Below, one piece after another: positions 52,746 through 64,000 of a stretch of DNA of 64,000 nucleotides. Numbering within the stretch: position 1 is the stretch's first letter; every line of letters starts with the position of its first letter. Source of the DNA: Ianthella basta (lineage: Eukaryota; Porifera; Demospongiae; Verongiida; Ianthellidae); the NCBI GenBank assembly GCA_964019415.1, contig OZ025886.1, positions 4,118,201-4,182,200 of the forward strand, written 5' to 3'. The notes under the pieces were generated by a model that was not told where the DNA came from, ran no database searches, and saw only the letters and a program-made list of their open reading frames with translations. Position numbers and translations under genes: made by a program.

Positions 52746-52976
52746 TGCAGAGTATAGCCTTTGCCCTGGTGGATAATATTATTTGGTGGCATAATTTTGC
52801 AATCATTCAAGAGTAGCAGCTTCTTCCTCTGTACAACTAGAGGCTGTAGTGAATGTTATTTACAGCATAACTATTTCTGTTGACTTACAGTAGTCACTAG
52901 GGTCATGCCCCATGGCTGCACCTAGTTCCTGGATGGAGTCTTGTGGTAGACACACAAACAGCTGTGTTGTTGTGTT

Positions 52977-53812
52977 GTGTGCAGGGCCGTCGGAGGCGGT
53001 ACGGCCGGTACGGCCATGGCCGTACCACTTTTTGAACAGCTAGCAGTTTTTTTCATTTTCAAAAGCAGTGTTTTTAGCTACTAAACCAGATAACCCCTAC
53101 CCTACCCTAACTAACCGTTGAGGAAACAAAGAAGCAATGATCTTAGGTTGTTAGCAGATGCAATGAAACCGGAGATATCAAGTAGGGTCCAATACTTCAC
53201 GATTTGCAAGCACGCTCCTTTCTTCCGCCATGTTTTGTTACGTAATCGATTCAAAACGTAATAAAGATGGAGGCCAGCAGCGCGTACGTAGGCAATCGTT
53301 TTCTCGCACCAATAGACCCACATCACCTGGCGCTACGAAGCATGGCTTGTAGCACCACACGTCAGCGAATTGCTATACTCTTAATGGTGATGTAACAATT
53401 CAAAATGGCCTCATCGTCGAAGCACGTGGACCTAAGAACGCCGACAATAGGTGACAAGCCTCATCAGCCTTGCGCAGGTTTTCAGGAACTGCTAACCTGT
53501 GGAAATATTGATATGGCTTCATTCATTAATATATTATAGATACTGTGTACAGACAATGCATGCAAAACAAGTACATGATTTATTGTGAAATCTATGTAAC
53601 CCTCTTAAAACGATTTACTGACTGATCGAGAGTGCATGCTGGGCTAGCAAAGGCATCACCATTCTTGAGGCACAGATCTGCAGCAAACATTATCTGTATG
53701 ATAATTAAAAGTAGCTAAAAAATATATTTTTCGCTCGCTCCGCTCGCAACATTTTGGATCCTTCACCCAATGGCCTTACCACTTCTAAATTGCCTCCGAC
53801 GGCCCTGGTGTG
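52977..53812. mobile_element. 826-bp nonautonomous DNA transposon, hAT-like ends
   Basis: The element 52982-53807 has 16-bp perfect terminal inverted repeats CAGGGCCGTCGGAGGC / GCCTCCGACGGCCCTG. It interrupts a sequence that is continuous in its paralogue at about 51345, so the borders are exact. The flanking duplication is GTGTG (52977-52981 and 53808-53812), 5 bp, shorter than the 8 bp usual for hAT. No transposase frame is present. The CAGGGCCGTC end is of hAT style; superfamily assignment is tentative. Confidence 0.85.
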
Positions 53813-54187
53813 CACTTTTAATTCCAGTTCCAAAGGTGAGGCCAAAGTTCAGAGGTGAGCCCTCAGTCAAATGACATCAGCTAGCTAGTACAGGGTGCAT
53901 GGGGATAAGTGAGGTACTGTATATACATATATACCTCCAACTTCATACAGTAATCTACTTTGGCAAACAGAATCAATGGCCTACACCATACAGGAGTGTC
54001 ATCTAGATCACTTACAGTCATTGCTTGTGATTCTGCCATTAATTACGATCAATATCAAACTCCAGGCCTATAGATTACCACATATGGTTTGTACTATACT
54101 TGATTCCTAAAGTGTGCTAAATATTAACTCTTAATTAAGCAGTGTCATTTCTAGTCATTAGCACATACGTACTGTAGTCCAGGCCTC
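53813..54187. other. Spacer before gene 12, no gene
   Basis: Joins a copy of 51360-51405 to a copy of about 49290-49682, which is the 3' flank of class B gene 11. The junction lies near GACATCAGC at about 53880. Confidence 0.6.
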
Positions 54188-55324
54188 TCACTGCACAAAT
54201 ATCTCAAGGACCTCCAAATAGGTATCTTCATCAGTGTCATGATCACCATCAGCACAAATGCGCACCTCAATGTCCTCACTTACTTCTTGTGGGAGGGTCC
54301 TACAGAACCATGGCATCCCAGCCTGTGCACAGCAGGTGCTGCCTGGACCACATCCATCACCGTCCCACAGAGGGTCTTCAAGGGCTATTCGCTTGTTGTC
54401 TTGCCAACGGCCTGTGAATCCAGACTCGCAGTAGTAGTCCAGTCCAACAAAGGCAGGAGGTGCAGTACCAGGGTACTTGGCACAGGGACAGTTACAGCAA
54501 CCACCATAATTGTAGTCATCAGAGACTCCAGAGGCATATGTCCAGAGATGGTGACGAGGGTTCCCATATGTGATGGAGACACCATCAACATAGTGGGAGT
54601 TGATGTCATTTGTAGGCGGCTGGAAGGCATCAGTGGCGTAGTACTGGTAGCCCCTTGCCTGTCCACAGACCTTGCTGTAGTGGATGCCATCAACAGGGTA
54701 TGTAACACTGGAACATCCTGGAGCTGTGCGTCGTCCGCACAACTTAGCAGGTGTGTTGATTTGTCGGAGGGAGGTGGGACAGCTAGCTCCTGGTTCACTC
54801 ATGTTGAAGTACACCACCCTCATCCACCCTCCCTTGATGTTGCAGTGGGTGGTTTCCATGTCGCAGTAGACCTCCTGGCACTCAGTGGTGTCACTCTTCA
54901 GCCAGTAGTAGCCGGATGGAGAGGAAGGGCTGCAACGGAAGATCTCCCTGCAGGACTTGGCTGGTTTGTATGAAGTCATTCCCAGTGAGCGAGGACAGGG
55001 AGGTTCTTCTGTGTTGCATTTAGTCACTGCCTGTTCAATTCTCTCCAGTGCACCAGTCAGTTCATCAGTCAGGTTCTTCACACTGTCCTTGAGACTTGTG
55101 TTGATGTCTTTCACTCCCTTTACAAGGCTGACCTCTGTGTAGGAGCAGGTCCCTGGAGGGCCAGGTGGACCCTGCAGTACCTGACAAGTGTTTCCAGTGA
55201 TTGGCTGGTTGGTTGTCTGTTGAGTTGTCTGAGTGTCTGGCTGTTTGGTAGTCTTCTGTGCTACTACAGAGGCTGTTCCCACCATGAGGGCCACTAGGAG
55301 CAGCAGCTTGACTTTGAACCCCAT
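54188..55324 (-). CDS. Secreted ficolin-like protein, class A start with class B tail (gene 12)
   Basis: Intronless, 378 aa from the ATG at 55324. Class A leader, QTTQQTTNQ linker, GPPGPPGTC, short stalk with TKCNTEEPPC, and a complete Cys-rich domain (loops QPPT, YGGCC, RWQDNK). The last residues are DTDEDTYLEVLEIFVQ, the class B tail, and the 3' flanking DNA also matches that of class B gene 11. The copy is therefore a recombinant with its breakpoint inside or after the domain. Its upstream flank is the first class A promoter type, with the TATA-like element at 55388-55399. Confidence 0.88.
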   Translation of the reverse strand: MGFKVKLLLLVALMVGTASVVAQKTTKQPDTQTTQQTTNQPITGNTCQVLQGPPGPPGTCSYTEVSLVKGVKDINTSLKDSVKNLTDELTGALERIEQAVTKCNTEEPPCPRSLGMTSYKPAKSCREIFRCSPSSPSGYYWLKSDTTECQEVYCDMETTHCNIKGGWMRVVYFNMSEPGASCPTSLRQINTPAKLCGRRTAPGCSSVTYPVDGIHYSKVCGQARGYQYYATDAFQPPTNDINSHYVDGVSITYGNPRHHLWTYASGVSDDYNYGGCCNCPCAKYPGTAPPAFVGLDYYCESGFTGRWQDNKRIALEDPLWDGDGCGPGSTCCAQAGMPWFCRTLPQEVSEDIEVRICADGDHDTDEDTYLEVLEIFVQ

Positions 55325-55387
55325 TCTATTCCTCACTGAAGAGCACACAGCTATGGGCAGACTGAGACCTTTGTGAGTTGACCCATG

Positions 55388-55399
55388 CCCTTATTTGTA
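55388..55399 (-). promoter_or_regulatory. TATA-like element of gene 12
   Basis: Same TACAAATAAGGG block as in genes 1, 3 and 13, 64 bp upstream of the ATG. Confidence 0.5.
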
Positions 55400-58107
55400 C
55401 ATGTGCAAGAGTGACCAGTGCCTGTGACCTCCCACAAGTTGAAGAGGAGTGAAATGTGGTTGTGTTAGGGGAGCATGAATGTCATTTATTGTTGACTCTG
55501 TTTCCATGGCAATGTGGTTATACTTGGGGCCTGTTTTCATTAGAGAGCATGCACTGTAAATGTATGAATGTCATTACTTGGTTTCACAGGCCACTCTAGA
55601 TCTGTGGTATAGCTAATCTGGCATGTGGGTGTCAAATCAGACAGGGTGAATGCATGAGTGTACATCTAGAACTGTGCATGCAAAATTTTATGTACAGACA
55701 ATACATTCAGTTCATTCAGTTCAGACCATATAAATGCACACTCCATAATAATTATGCAGTACTGTGACAATTATAACCATGCAGTATACAGTATCAGACT
55801 ACAAGTCCACTCCACATGCATACCTTTAAAGTACATCATTCTGTTTTAAGAATGAGGTGGAGAAATATTTGTATGGCAAGCACATTTCTTGAAGCTGACG
55901 TGATACTCTATAAACTGCTGTTGTTCAAAGCTATAATCACACTTTTGTCACTTGATGTAATCATAGCAAGTGTAGCATGCACACATGTTTAGCTAGTGGT
56001 AATTGCACTGTAAATTTGAAAAGTAGTCCACAAGTTACCGAAGAGAGCAGCATTGTGATCTTACATAGTAACGAATGTCATTAAGCCTGTCACTACCTGC
56101 ACCTGTTGCTGGTACCTGTACATGTACAGTACACGTGTGCGTATATACATGTGTATTACAGTATGTGTACAAGTGGTGATCATATACTGTATGATATGCA
56201 TGCATGTGCACAATGTCTGCCATGTTTGCAGGGCACCGGTATTTTTGCTGTCACAGCTTACATGTATTTCATGAGCTTGTGTATGCATCCAATGTTGGTA
56301 TATAGAGGTTGACAAGGCCGCATTAAGGTGTGGCCCTTTCAATGGAACATGCATCGGTATACATGTACGTATGTGATTGCCTTTGATTCTCACCACTGTG
56401 ATGAGAAGCACCATGCCTGCTACACCTTATTGTGTGCATCTGTTCACAGCTTGTGTAGGTCATACCCAACTGCTGGAGGTACACATATACATTACATACT
56501 ACATAGTTCTAGAATAACATGCACAGCTAGTTCTTAACACCACAGTATACCCTAATGCTATATAATATAGCTTAGTTCAATGAAGACTTCTCATTGGGCA
56601 AGAGCTCTCAAGGAACTGCAAGAGTTGCATTTTCCAATAGCTCAATACACACGCACACACAAACACACACACTGGGCAGATTAGTAATGTCTGGCATTGT
56701 GATGCTGTCTAGATGTAAGTGATCTCCATGGGTCACCCTGCAGGGGAGGCTCCAAGACAGTGCCTTGAATGGTCGTAGTTATGTATTTAATTAATGAGTA
56801 TATAAGTTTGAGGGTTTGTGTACTGGTGAGGGCTGTGTGTACTGTATATGGAGGGAGAGAGGAACAGGGAGAAGGCAATAGAGGAGACGATATTTCAATC
56901 ATCAGGTAGACAATTGCTTAAGCAACAAAATGAAAGCGACCAATGTATCCCCTTCTGTCACTGCTGCTTGCATCTGGCTATTTGGTCAATGTGCCAGTCA
57001 TTCCCATGAGAGCTGGCTGAAGCGAATGAAGCATGCATGATCTCAACAAATGCCCACACTCTGCTGTTCTCAATTTTGCATAGTTATGTATTCAAGATAG
57101 CCTGGGGCCATGGATGTGCAGTTAATAAGACAGTTCATGTTATGCTGAAATTACTGTATTATATTACCATCAATTATTGCATGTATAGTTGATTGTACAT
57201 GTGCATTATATGCTTGTGTATGCACACATGCAGTGGGTAGCTAAAACAATTGAGCTGACATGACTAGCATTGTAAAGTTAACTAGCTGTGCATTTGTCAC
57301 CCAGGCCAGCTAGCTCCGAGGCTCATGTGTGCCCAAGAATGATGCCTATAATACTTATACATAGTTGGTGGAAGTGATTGGTGAGTCATTAAGAGGAGAG
57401 GGGCCTTGTGACAGTGACAGAGGAATCACTAATCATATGCATGCAGTCAACTCCTATATGCATGGGCAAATGATATGTTATAATATATAGCCAGCAGCAC
57501 CTTGGGTCACAGCTGCCTGGTTAGTGTGTGTGTAGTTGATGTACCATTGACAGATTGCTCTTCCCATGAGTTATGTTGGAAATGAAACCTTTCACACATT
57601 AACTGTATCTTCAGCTGTTCCAATTTTTGGATATTTGTACATTAAAAGAATTATTTTGTAACATTGAAAGCATGCAAGTTGTGTTTGTAATGCATGAACC
57701 CACTGCAAGGACTGTATGACTACTTTGTAGTCCATCGCTATGGCAACAGGACATAACCCTGCAACTAAGTAAACAACCATGCACTCACAGAAGTGCCAGA
57801 TATATAGTACGTATACATGATGCATGCATGTGTGCTGTGTATGTGTCTATGTGTGCATGTGTGCACATGTTCTGTGCATGTGCTTTGCACCCTCATGTAA
57901 TGAATTAGTGAATGCACTCACAGCCCTGTGATAACTAGTACATATAGATGTACTCTCCAGTCAGAAACAGTGTGAATATACAGTTCTACATGCTATCTAT
58001 GAACACAGTAGTAAAGGTTACTAGGATATGCACTATGCTCTTGGGCTATTTACTGGTGTGTCTTCATATCTATGTTGTTCACTATTTCTGCACTGCTGTG
58101 TGCATGT
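55400..58107. repeat. Segment duplication copy 2
   Basis: Matches 29460-34160 and 59330-63297 but lacks their roughly 1.2-kb central part with the class A relic. At about 56640-56675 the left CA-containing flank passes directly into the right CA-containing flank. No gene remains. Confidence 0.8.
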
Positions 58108-59253
58108 TCACTGGATGTACACCTCCACTAACTCAATGTAAACCTCTTCATCACCAAGACTTTGATCAGCACAAATGCGCACCTCAATGTCCTCACTCAC
58201 TTCCTGTGGGAGGGTCCTACAGAACCATGGCATCCCAGCCTGTGCACAGCAAGTGTTGCCTGGACCACATCCATCACCGTCCCACAGAGGGTCTTCAAGG
58301 GCTATTCTATTATTGTCCTGCCAACGACCAGATATTCCAGACTCGCAGTAGTAGTCCAGTCCAACAAAGGCAGGAGGTGCAGTACCAGGGTACTTGGCAC
58401 AGGGACAGTTGTAGGCACCAGCACTAAAATTGTAGTCATCAGAGAGTCCAGAGGCATATGTCCAGAGATGGTGACGAGGGTTCCCATATGTGATGGAAAC
58501 ACCATCAACATAGTAGGAGTTGATGTCAGTTATGTCATTTCCAACTTGTTTGAAAGCGTCAGGGGAGTAGTACTGGTAGCCCCTTGCCTGTCCACAGATC
58601 TTGCTGTAGTGGATGCCATCAACAGGGTATGTAACACTGGAACATCCTGGAGCTGTGCGTCGTCCGCACAACTTGGCAGGTGTGTTGATCTGTCGGAGTG
58701 AGGTGGGACAGCTAGCTCCTGGTTCACTCATGTTGAAGTACACCACCCTCATCCACCCTCCCTTGATGTTGCAGTGGGTGGTTTCCATGTTGCAGTAGAC
58801 CTCCCGGCACTCAGTGGTGTCACTCTTCAGCCAGTAGTAGCCGGATGGAGAAGAAGGGTTGCAACGGAAGATCTCCCTGCAGGATTTGGCTGGTTTGTAT
58901 GAAGTCATTCCCAGTGGGCGAGGACAGGGAGGTTCTTCTGTGTTGCATTTAGTCACTGCCTGTTCAATTCTCTCCAGTGCACCAATCAGTTCATCAGTCA
59001 GGTTCTTCACACTGTCCTTGAGACTTGTGTTGATGTCTTTCACTCCCTTTACAAGGCTGACCTCAGTGTAGGAGCAGGTCCCTGGAGGGCCAGGTGGACC
59101 CTGCACTACCTGACAAGTGTTTCCAGTGATTGGCTGGTTGGTTGTCTGTTGAGCTGTCTGAGTGTCTGGCTGTTTGGTAGTCTTCTGTGCTACTACAGAG
59201 GCTGTTCCCACCATGAGGGCCACTAGGAGCAGCAGCTTGACTTTGAACCCCAT
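58108..59253 (-). CDS. Secreted ficolin-like protein, class A, IELVEVYIQ tail (gene 13)
   Basis: Intronless, 381 aa from the ATG at 59253. Signal peptide, QTAQQTTNQ linker, GPPGPPGTC, short stalk (TDELIGALERIEQA), then the complete Cys-rich domain. Loop 1 is the longest in the family (KQVGNDIT before DINS). Loop 2 is FSAGAY and loop 3 RWQDNN, with ESGISG before it. REVYCNMETTHC replaces the usual CDMETTHC. The tail is DQSLGDEEVYIELVEVYIQ, as in gene 6 (class A) and gene 7 (class B), and the 3' flank is shared with them. TATA-like element at 59317-59328. Confidence 0.88.
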   Translation of the reverse strand: MGFKVKLLLLVALMVGTASVVAQKTTKQPDTQTAQQTTNQPITGNTCQVVQGPPGPPGTCSYTEVSLVKGVKDINTSLKDSVKNLTDELIGALERIEQAVTKCNTEEPPCPRPLGMTSYKPAKSCREIFRCNPSSPSGYYWLKSDTTECREVYCNMETTHCNIKGGWMRVVYFNMSEPGASCPTSLRQINTPAKLCGRRTAPGCSSVTYPVDGIHYSKICGQARGYQYYSPDAFKQVGNDITDINSYYVDGVSITYGNPRHHLWTYASGLSDDYNFSAGAYNCPCAKYPGTAPPAFVGLDYYCESGISGRWQDNNRIALEDPLWDGDGCGPGNTCCAQAGMPWFCRTLPQEVSEDIEVRICADQSLGDEEVYIELVEVYIQ

Positions 59254-59316
59254 TCTATTCCTCACTGAAGAGCACACAGCTATGGGCAGACTGAGACCTT
59301 TGTGAGCCGACCCATG

Positions 59317-59328
59317 CCCTTATTTGTA
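59317..59328 (-). promoter_or_regulatory. TATA-like element of gene 13
   Basis: Same block and spacing as in genes 1, 3 and 12. Confidence 0.5.
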
Positions 59329-60734
59329 CATGTGCAAGAGTGACCAGTGCCTGTGACCTCCCACAAGTTGAAGAGGGGTGGAGCATGGTTGTGTTATGGA
59401 AGCATGAATGTCATTTATTGTTGACTCTGTTTCCATGGCAATATGATTATACTTGAAGCCTGTTTGCATAAGATAGCATGCACTGTAATTGTATGAATCT
59501 CATTACTTTGTCTCACAGGCCACTCTAGATCTGTAGTTATAGCTAATCTGGCATGTGGGTGTCAAATCAGATGGGATGAATGCATGAGTGTGCAGTCAAA
59601 GGGAGGAGTGTACATCTAGAAGTGTGCATGCAAAATTATATGTACAGACAATACATTCAGTTCAGACCATATAAATGCACACTCCATAATAATTATGCAG
59701 TACTGTGACAATTATAACCATGCAGTATACAATATCAGACTACAAGTCCACTCAACAATCATAACTTTAAAGTACATCATTCTGTTCAAGAATGAGGTGA
59801 AGAAATATTAGTATGGCAAGCACATGTCCTGAAGCTGACGTGATACTCTATAAACCGCATGCTGTCTTTTAAAGCTATAATCACACTTTTGTCTCTTGAT
59901 GTAATCATAGCAAGTGTAGCATGTACACATGTATAGCTAGTGGTAATTGTACTGTAAATGTGGAAACTAATCCACAAGTTGCAGAAGAGGGCAGCATTGT
60001 GATCTTACATGGTAACGAATGTAATTAAGCTTGTCAGTACCTGCACCTGTTGTTGGTACCTGTACATGTACAGTACATGTGTGCATACATGTGTATTATG
60101 CTATGTGTGTACAATTGGTGATCATATACTGTATAATATGCATGCATGTGCACAATGTCTGCCATGTTTGCAGGGCACCGGTATTTTTGCTGTCACAGCT
60201 TACATATATTTCATGAATTTGTGTATGCATCCAATGTTGGTATATAACAAACATATATATAGGTTGACAAGGCCACATTAAGGTGTGGCCCATTCAATGG
60301 AACATGCATCGGTATACATGTACGTATGTGATTGCCTTTGATTCCTATCACTGTGATGAGAAGCACCATACCTGCTACACCTTGTTGTGTGCATCTGTTC
60401 ACAGCTTGTATAGCTCATACCCAACTGCTGGAGGTAAACACATACATTACATACTACATAGTTCTAGAATAACACAACTAGTTCTTAACACCATGGTATC
60501 CCCTTATATCATATATTACAGCTTAGTTCAATGAAGACTTCTCGTTGGACAAGAGCTTTCCAGGAACTCCAGAGTTGCATTTTCCAATAGCTTATTACGC
60601 ACACACACACACAACATGCACTACTGTACAGTATATCAAAGTCTCTTTCACACAATCACTCCCACTTGATCCTACACTGAATAGTTGATCTGTTCAACAT
60701 GCTCGTATTACTCAGGTATACGCTTGTCCAATAT
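59329..60734. repeat. Segment duplication copy 3, left part
   Basis: Matches 29462-30850 and 55400-56640. No gene. Confidence 0.8.
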
Positions 60735-61475
60735 ATACTAGCGGTAAGCCTGTTGTGTTGCTGAGGTGCGCTGTTCCAAGTGCTGCAGTGGTGTTACGTT
60801 TCAGCCAGTAGTAGCTGGATTGGGAAGAAGGGTCACAGTGAAAGATTTTCCTGTAAAACCCGGCTGGTTTGTAGGAGCTTAATCCCAGTGAGTGAGGGGA
60901 AGGTGGTTCTTCTATTTTGAGCCTAGCGACTTGTTGTTGAATATTCCCCAATGCATGCACCAATCAAGCCATCATTCAGCTTCCGTAGACCCTTGCTCAA
61001 TCAGGTCATTGGTGTTCTCTTTCAGTTTATCAGTCATTGTTCTTCATGCACTCCTTGAGACCTGTGCTGATGTCATTCACTCCCTTTACAAAGCTGACCT
61101 CAGTGTAGGAGCAGCTCCCTGGAGGCCAGGTGGACCCTGCAGTTCCTGACAAGTGTTTCCAGTGAATGATTAATTTGTCTGAGGAGTTGTCCGAGTGTCT
61201 GGCTGTTTGGTAGTCTTTAGTGTTACTGCAGAGGCTGTTCCCACCATGAGGGCCACTATCCTTGTACTTCATTTATCAAACAGAAGGACCTTACTGTAAA
61301 GTCATATACATGTGGAATAGACTCTCAAACTAGAATACTGTACTACTGAATGCTCTGTTTGGTAGCCTTTTGTGCTACTGCAGAGGTTGTTCCCACCATG
61401 AGGATCACTAGGAAGAGCAGCAGCTTGACTGTGGTCCACATTCTATCCTTCACTGAAGAGCACGCAGCTACAGGA
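60735..61475 (-). pseudogene. Class A relic lacking the fibrinogen-related domain (relic 6)
   Basis: Paralogue of the relic at 30850-31590, with the same structure: two leader fragments, a broken collagen-like stretch, the long-stalk end (LGNIQQQVARLKIEEPP) and loss of homology after YYWLKRNTT. It was dead before the segment was duplicated, because both copies share the same truncation. Confidence 0.8.
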
Positions 61476-61693
61476 ATACTGAGTTTTTGTGAACTGCCTC
61501 GTACCCTTATATGGCAAGGGATCCCCTTCTGGCTTGACCCTATCTATATACTAGTTGTTTATTATTATAGAATAACTAATGTGCACAAAATAATGCAATT
61601 ATGTAGTACTGTGTGTACATATACATAACTTATACTTTTATATATACTGTGGACTAACATCTGCTGTGCTGATGCATAAGGAAGCCCTGGTGG

Positions 61694-61695
<2 letters not shown>

Positions 61696-61772
<77 letters not shown>

Positions 61773-61838
61773 GTGCATACACACACACACACACACATGC
61801 ACACACACACGCACACACATGCACACACAAACACACAC
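61696..61838. repeat. (TG)n-(CA)n compound microsatellite, self-complementary
   Basis: About 75 bp of TG, GTATAGTGCATAC, then about 55 bp of interrupted CA. In the paralogue at 31837-32000 the TG half is short and the CA half long. Confidence 0.95.
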
Positions 61839-63297
61839 ACTGGGCAGACTAATAAGGAGCTGACATGTCTGGCATTGTGATGCTGTCTAGGTGTTAAGTG
61901 ATCTGCATGGGTCACCCTGCAGGGGAGGCTCCAAGACATGTACAGTGCCTTGAATGGTCGTAGTTATGTATTAATTTTAATTAATGAGTATATAAGTTTG
62001 AGGGTTTGTGTACTGGTGAGGGCCAGGTGCACTGTATATGAAGGGAGAGAGGAACAGTACGTGAGAGGGCAATAGAGAGACGATATTTCAATCGTCAGGT
62101 AGACAATTGCTTAAATGCAACAAAATGAAAGTGACCAATGTATCCCCTTCTGTCACTGCTGCTTGCATCTGGCTATTTGGTCAATGTGCCAGTCATTCCC
62201 ATGAGAGCTGGCTGAAGTGAAGGAAGCATGCATGATCTCAACAAATGCCCACACTCTGCTGTTCTCAATTTTGCATAGTTATGTATTCAAGATAGCCTGG
62301 GGCCATGCACTCTTTGGTTGGCAAGATGTGCAGTTAATACGACAGTTTATATTATGCTGAAATTACTGTATTATATTACCATCAATTATTGCACGTATAG
62401 TTGATTGTAAATGTGCAATAATGCTTGTGTATGCACACATGCAGTGGGTGGACTAACCAAGATTGAGCTGACATGACTTGCATTGTAAAGTTAACTAGTT
62501 GTGCGTTTGTCACCCTGGCCAGCTAGCCCCAAGAATCATGTGTGCACATAAATGAATGATGCCTATAATAATTATACATTGTTGGTGGAAGTGAATGGTG
62601 AGTCATTAAGAGGAGAGGGACCTTATGACAGTGACAGAGGAATCACTAATCATGCAGTCAACTCCTACAGTATACGTGAGCAAATGAGCCAGCATGCCGC
62701 CTTGGGTCACAGCTGCCTGGTTAGTGTGTGTGTAGTTGATGTACCATTGACAGATTGCCCTTCGATCCCATGAGTTATGTTGGAAATGAAACCTTTCACA
62801 CATTAACTGTATCTTCGGCTGTTCCAATGTCTGCATATTTGTACATGAAGAAATTATTTTGTAGCATTGAAAGCATGCAAGTTGTGTTTGTAATGCATGA
62901 ACCCACTACAAGGACTGTATGGCTACTTTGTAGTCCATCGCTATGGCAACAGGACATAACACTGTAACTAAGTGAACAACCATGCACTCACAGAAGTGCC
63001 AGATAGTACGTATACATGATGCATACATGTGTGCCGTGTATGTGTGTATGTGTGCATGTGTGCACATGTTCTGTGTGTGTGCTTTGCACCCTCATGTAAT
63101 GAATTAGTGAATGCACTCACAGCCCTGTGATAACTAGTACATATAGATGTACTCTCCAATCAGAAACAGTGTAAATATACAGTTCTACATGCTATCTATG
63201 AACACAGTAGTAAAGGTTAGGACTATGCTCTTGGGCTATTTACTGGTGTATCTTCGTATCTATGTTGTTCACTATTTCTGTACTGCTGTGTGCATGT
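61839..63297. repeat. Segment duplication copy 3, right part
   Basis: Matches 32001-34160 (without the internal tandem duplication) and 56660-58107. No gene seen. Confidence 0.8.
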
Positions 63298-64000
63298 TCA
63301 CTGGATGTACATCTCCACCAGGTCTACATAGATCTCTTCATTTGAAGTGCCTTCATCAGCACAAATGTGCACCTCAATATCCTCACTCACTTCCTGTGGG
63401 AGGGTCCTACAGAACCATGGCATCCCAGCCTGTGCACAGCAGGTGTTGCCTGAACCACATCCATCACCGTCCCACAGAGGGTCTTCAAGGGCTATTCTGT
63501 CCTGCCAACGACCGGTGAATCCTGACTCGCAGTAGTAGTCCAGTCCAACAAAGGCAGGAGGTGCGGGACCAGGGTACTTAGCACAGGGACAGTTGTAGAC
63601 ACCATTTTTGTAATTGTAGTCATCAGAGAGTCCAGAGACATATGTCCAGAGATGGTGACGAGGGTGCCCATATGTGATGGAGACACCATCGACATAGTAG
63701 GAGTTGATGTCACTTGTAGATGCCTGGAAGGCATCAGTGGTGTAGTACTGGTAGCCCCTTGCCTGTCCACAAACACGATTGTACGAAAAATTGTATGTGG
63801 GAAAGACGACTGAAGTACAGCCACCTCCACCGTTTGAGCGTCCACAGAGTTTACGTGGTGAGTTAATCTGCCTCATTGGCAGAGGGCAGACAACTTGTGG
63901 ATGGGTCATGTTAATGTATGCAACTCTCGCCCACCCAGTAGTGCCACAGTGATAGGTCTCCAGGTCACAGAATACCTTCTTAACAATGTTTGGCATTTGC
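63298..64000 (-). CDS. Secreted ficolin-like protein, class B body with class A-like tail, 5' part outside window (gene 14)
   Basis: The frame is open from the right edge to 63298, at least 233 codons. It starts inside the class B motif MPNIVKKVFCDLETYHC and passes NMTHPQVVCP, CGRSNGGGGC, SYNRVCGQARGYQYY, loops QAST and YKNGVY, and RWQD with two residues fewer than most copies. The tail SNEEIYVDLVEMYIQ is of the class A kind, so this is another mosaic. A few substitutions are unusual (GCGSGNTCC for GCGPGNTCC). Leader and stalk lie beyond the window, so intactness cannot be judged. Confidence 0.82.
   Translation of the reverse strand, partial: QMPNIVKKVFCDLETYHCGTTGWARVAYINMTHPQVVCPLPMRQINSPRKLCGRSNGGGGCTSVVFPTYNFSYNRVCGQARGYQYYTTDAFQASTSDINSYYVDGVSITYGHPRHHLWTYVSGLSDDYNYKNGVYNCPCAKYPGPAPPAFVGLDYYCESGFTGRWQDRIALEDPLWDGDGCGSGNTCCAQAGMPWFCRTLPQEVSEDIEVHICADEGTSNEEIYVDLVEMYIQ

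Noticed and set aside
54239..54973. Long open frames antisense to the fibrinogen-related domains (up to 244 aa, recurring at 25345, 36255, 49632, 58162)
   Set aside because: They are mirror frames of strongly conserved coding DNA, have no leader or known motif, and recur only because the sense gene is duplicated.

Overview
The window is nuclear DNA of an animal. Its genes have many introns with GT-AG ends, and it is rich in (TG)n/(CA)n microsatellites, LINE, Penelope-like and DNA-transposon debris. The tandem secreted proteins in the right two thirds carry a fibrinogen-like start followed by a Cys-rich end with GQARGYQY and YVDGVSITYG motifs. I associate that arrangement with sponges and cnidarians, so an early-branching metazoan, most likely a sponge, is my inference. 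No species is claimed.

Left third (1-20.8 kb), single-copy housekeeping genes: a decayed LINE (1-2.0 kb); a two-exon minus-strand gene for a membrane-anchored MaoC/hot-dog-like protein (2290-3160); head-to-head with it, with 103 bp between start codons, a complete 12-exon CARM1/PRMT4 arginine methyltransferase (3264-8548, 563 aa as modelled); then a complete 25-exon UBE3C HECT ubiquitin ligase (9056-20782, 1030 aa as modelled). Every exon junction in the two long models keeps frame. Their introns hold long (TG)n tracts, minisatellites, a small foldback element and, in UBE3C intron 12, a strikingly CpG-rich block ending in a 114-bp palindrome.

Right two thirds (21.5-64 kb), a recently expanded cluster of intronless genes for secreted ficolin-like proteins: signal peptide, a very short collagen-like GPPGPPG stretch, a helical stalk, and a Cys-rich fibrinogen-related domain. 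There are two N-terminal classes. Class A (MGFKxKLLLLVAL leader) has six intact copies. Class B (leader followed by an RAKR cleavage-like site) has one intact copy, one open copy cut by the window edge, and three copies each with a single nonsense codon. Seven further copies are decayed or fragmentary. Three C-terminal tail types occur in all six possible combinations with the two N-terminal classes, so the copies are mosaics. Differences inside the otherwise near-identical domain concentrate in three short loops.

The cluster grew by an inverted duplication (22.0-26.5 kb), a roughly 6.05-kb tandem duplication (36.2-46.3 kb) and a threefold segment duplication (29.4-34.2, 55.3-58.1, 59.3-63.3 kb). 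Four spacers carry copies of what looks like a C-terminal nuclease-domain fragment of TOE1. Later insertions include a 5'-truncated Penelope-like element with 12-bp target duplications, a 131-bp foldback with a 14-bp target duplication, and an 826-bp hAT-like nonautonomous DNA transposon. The cluster is the most interesting part of the window: a candidate diversifying recognition-lectin family, for which binding or immune function is inferred and not shown by sequence alone.
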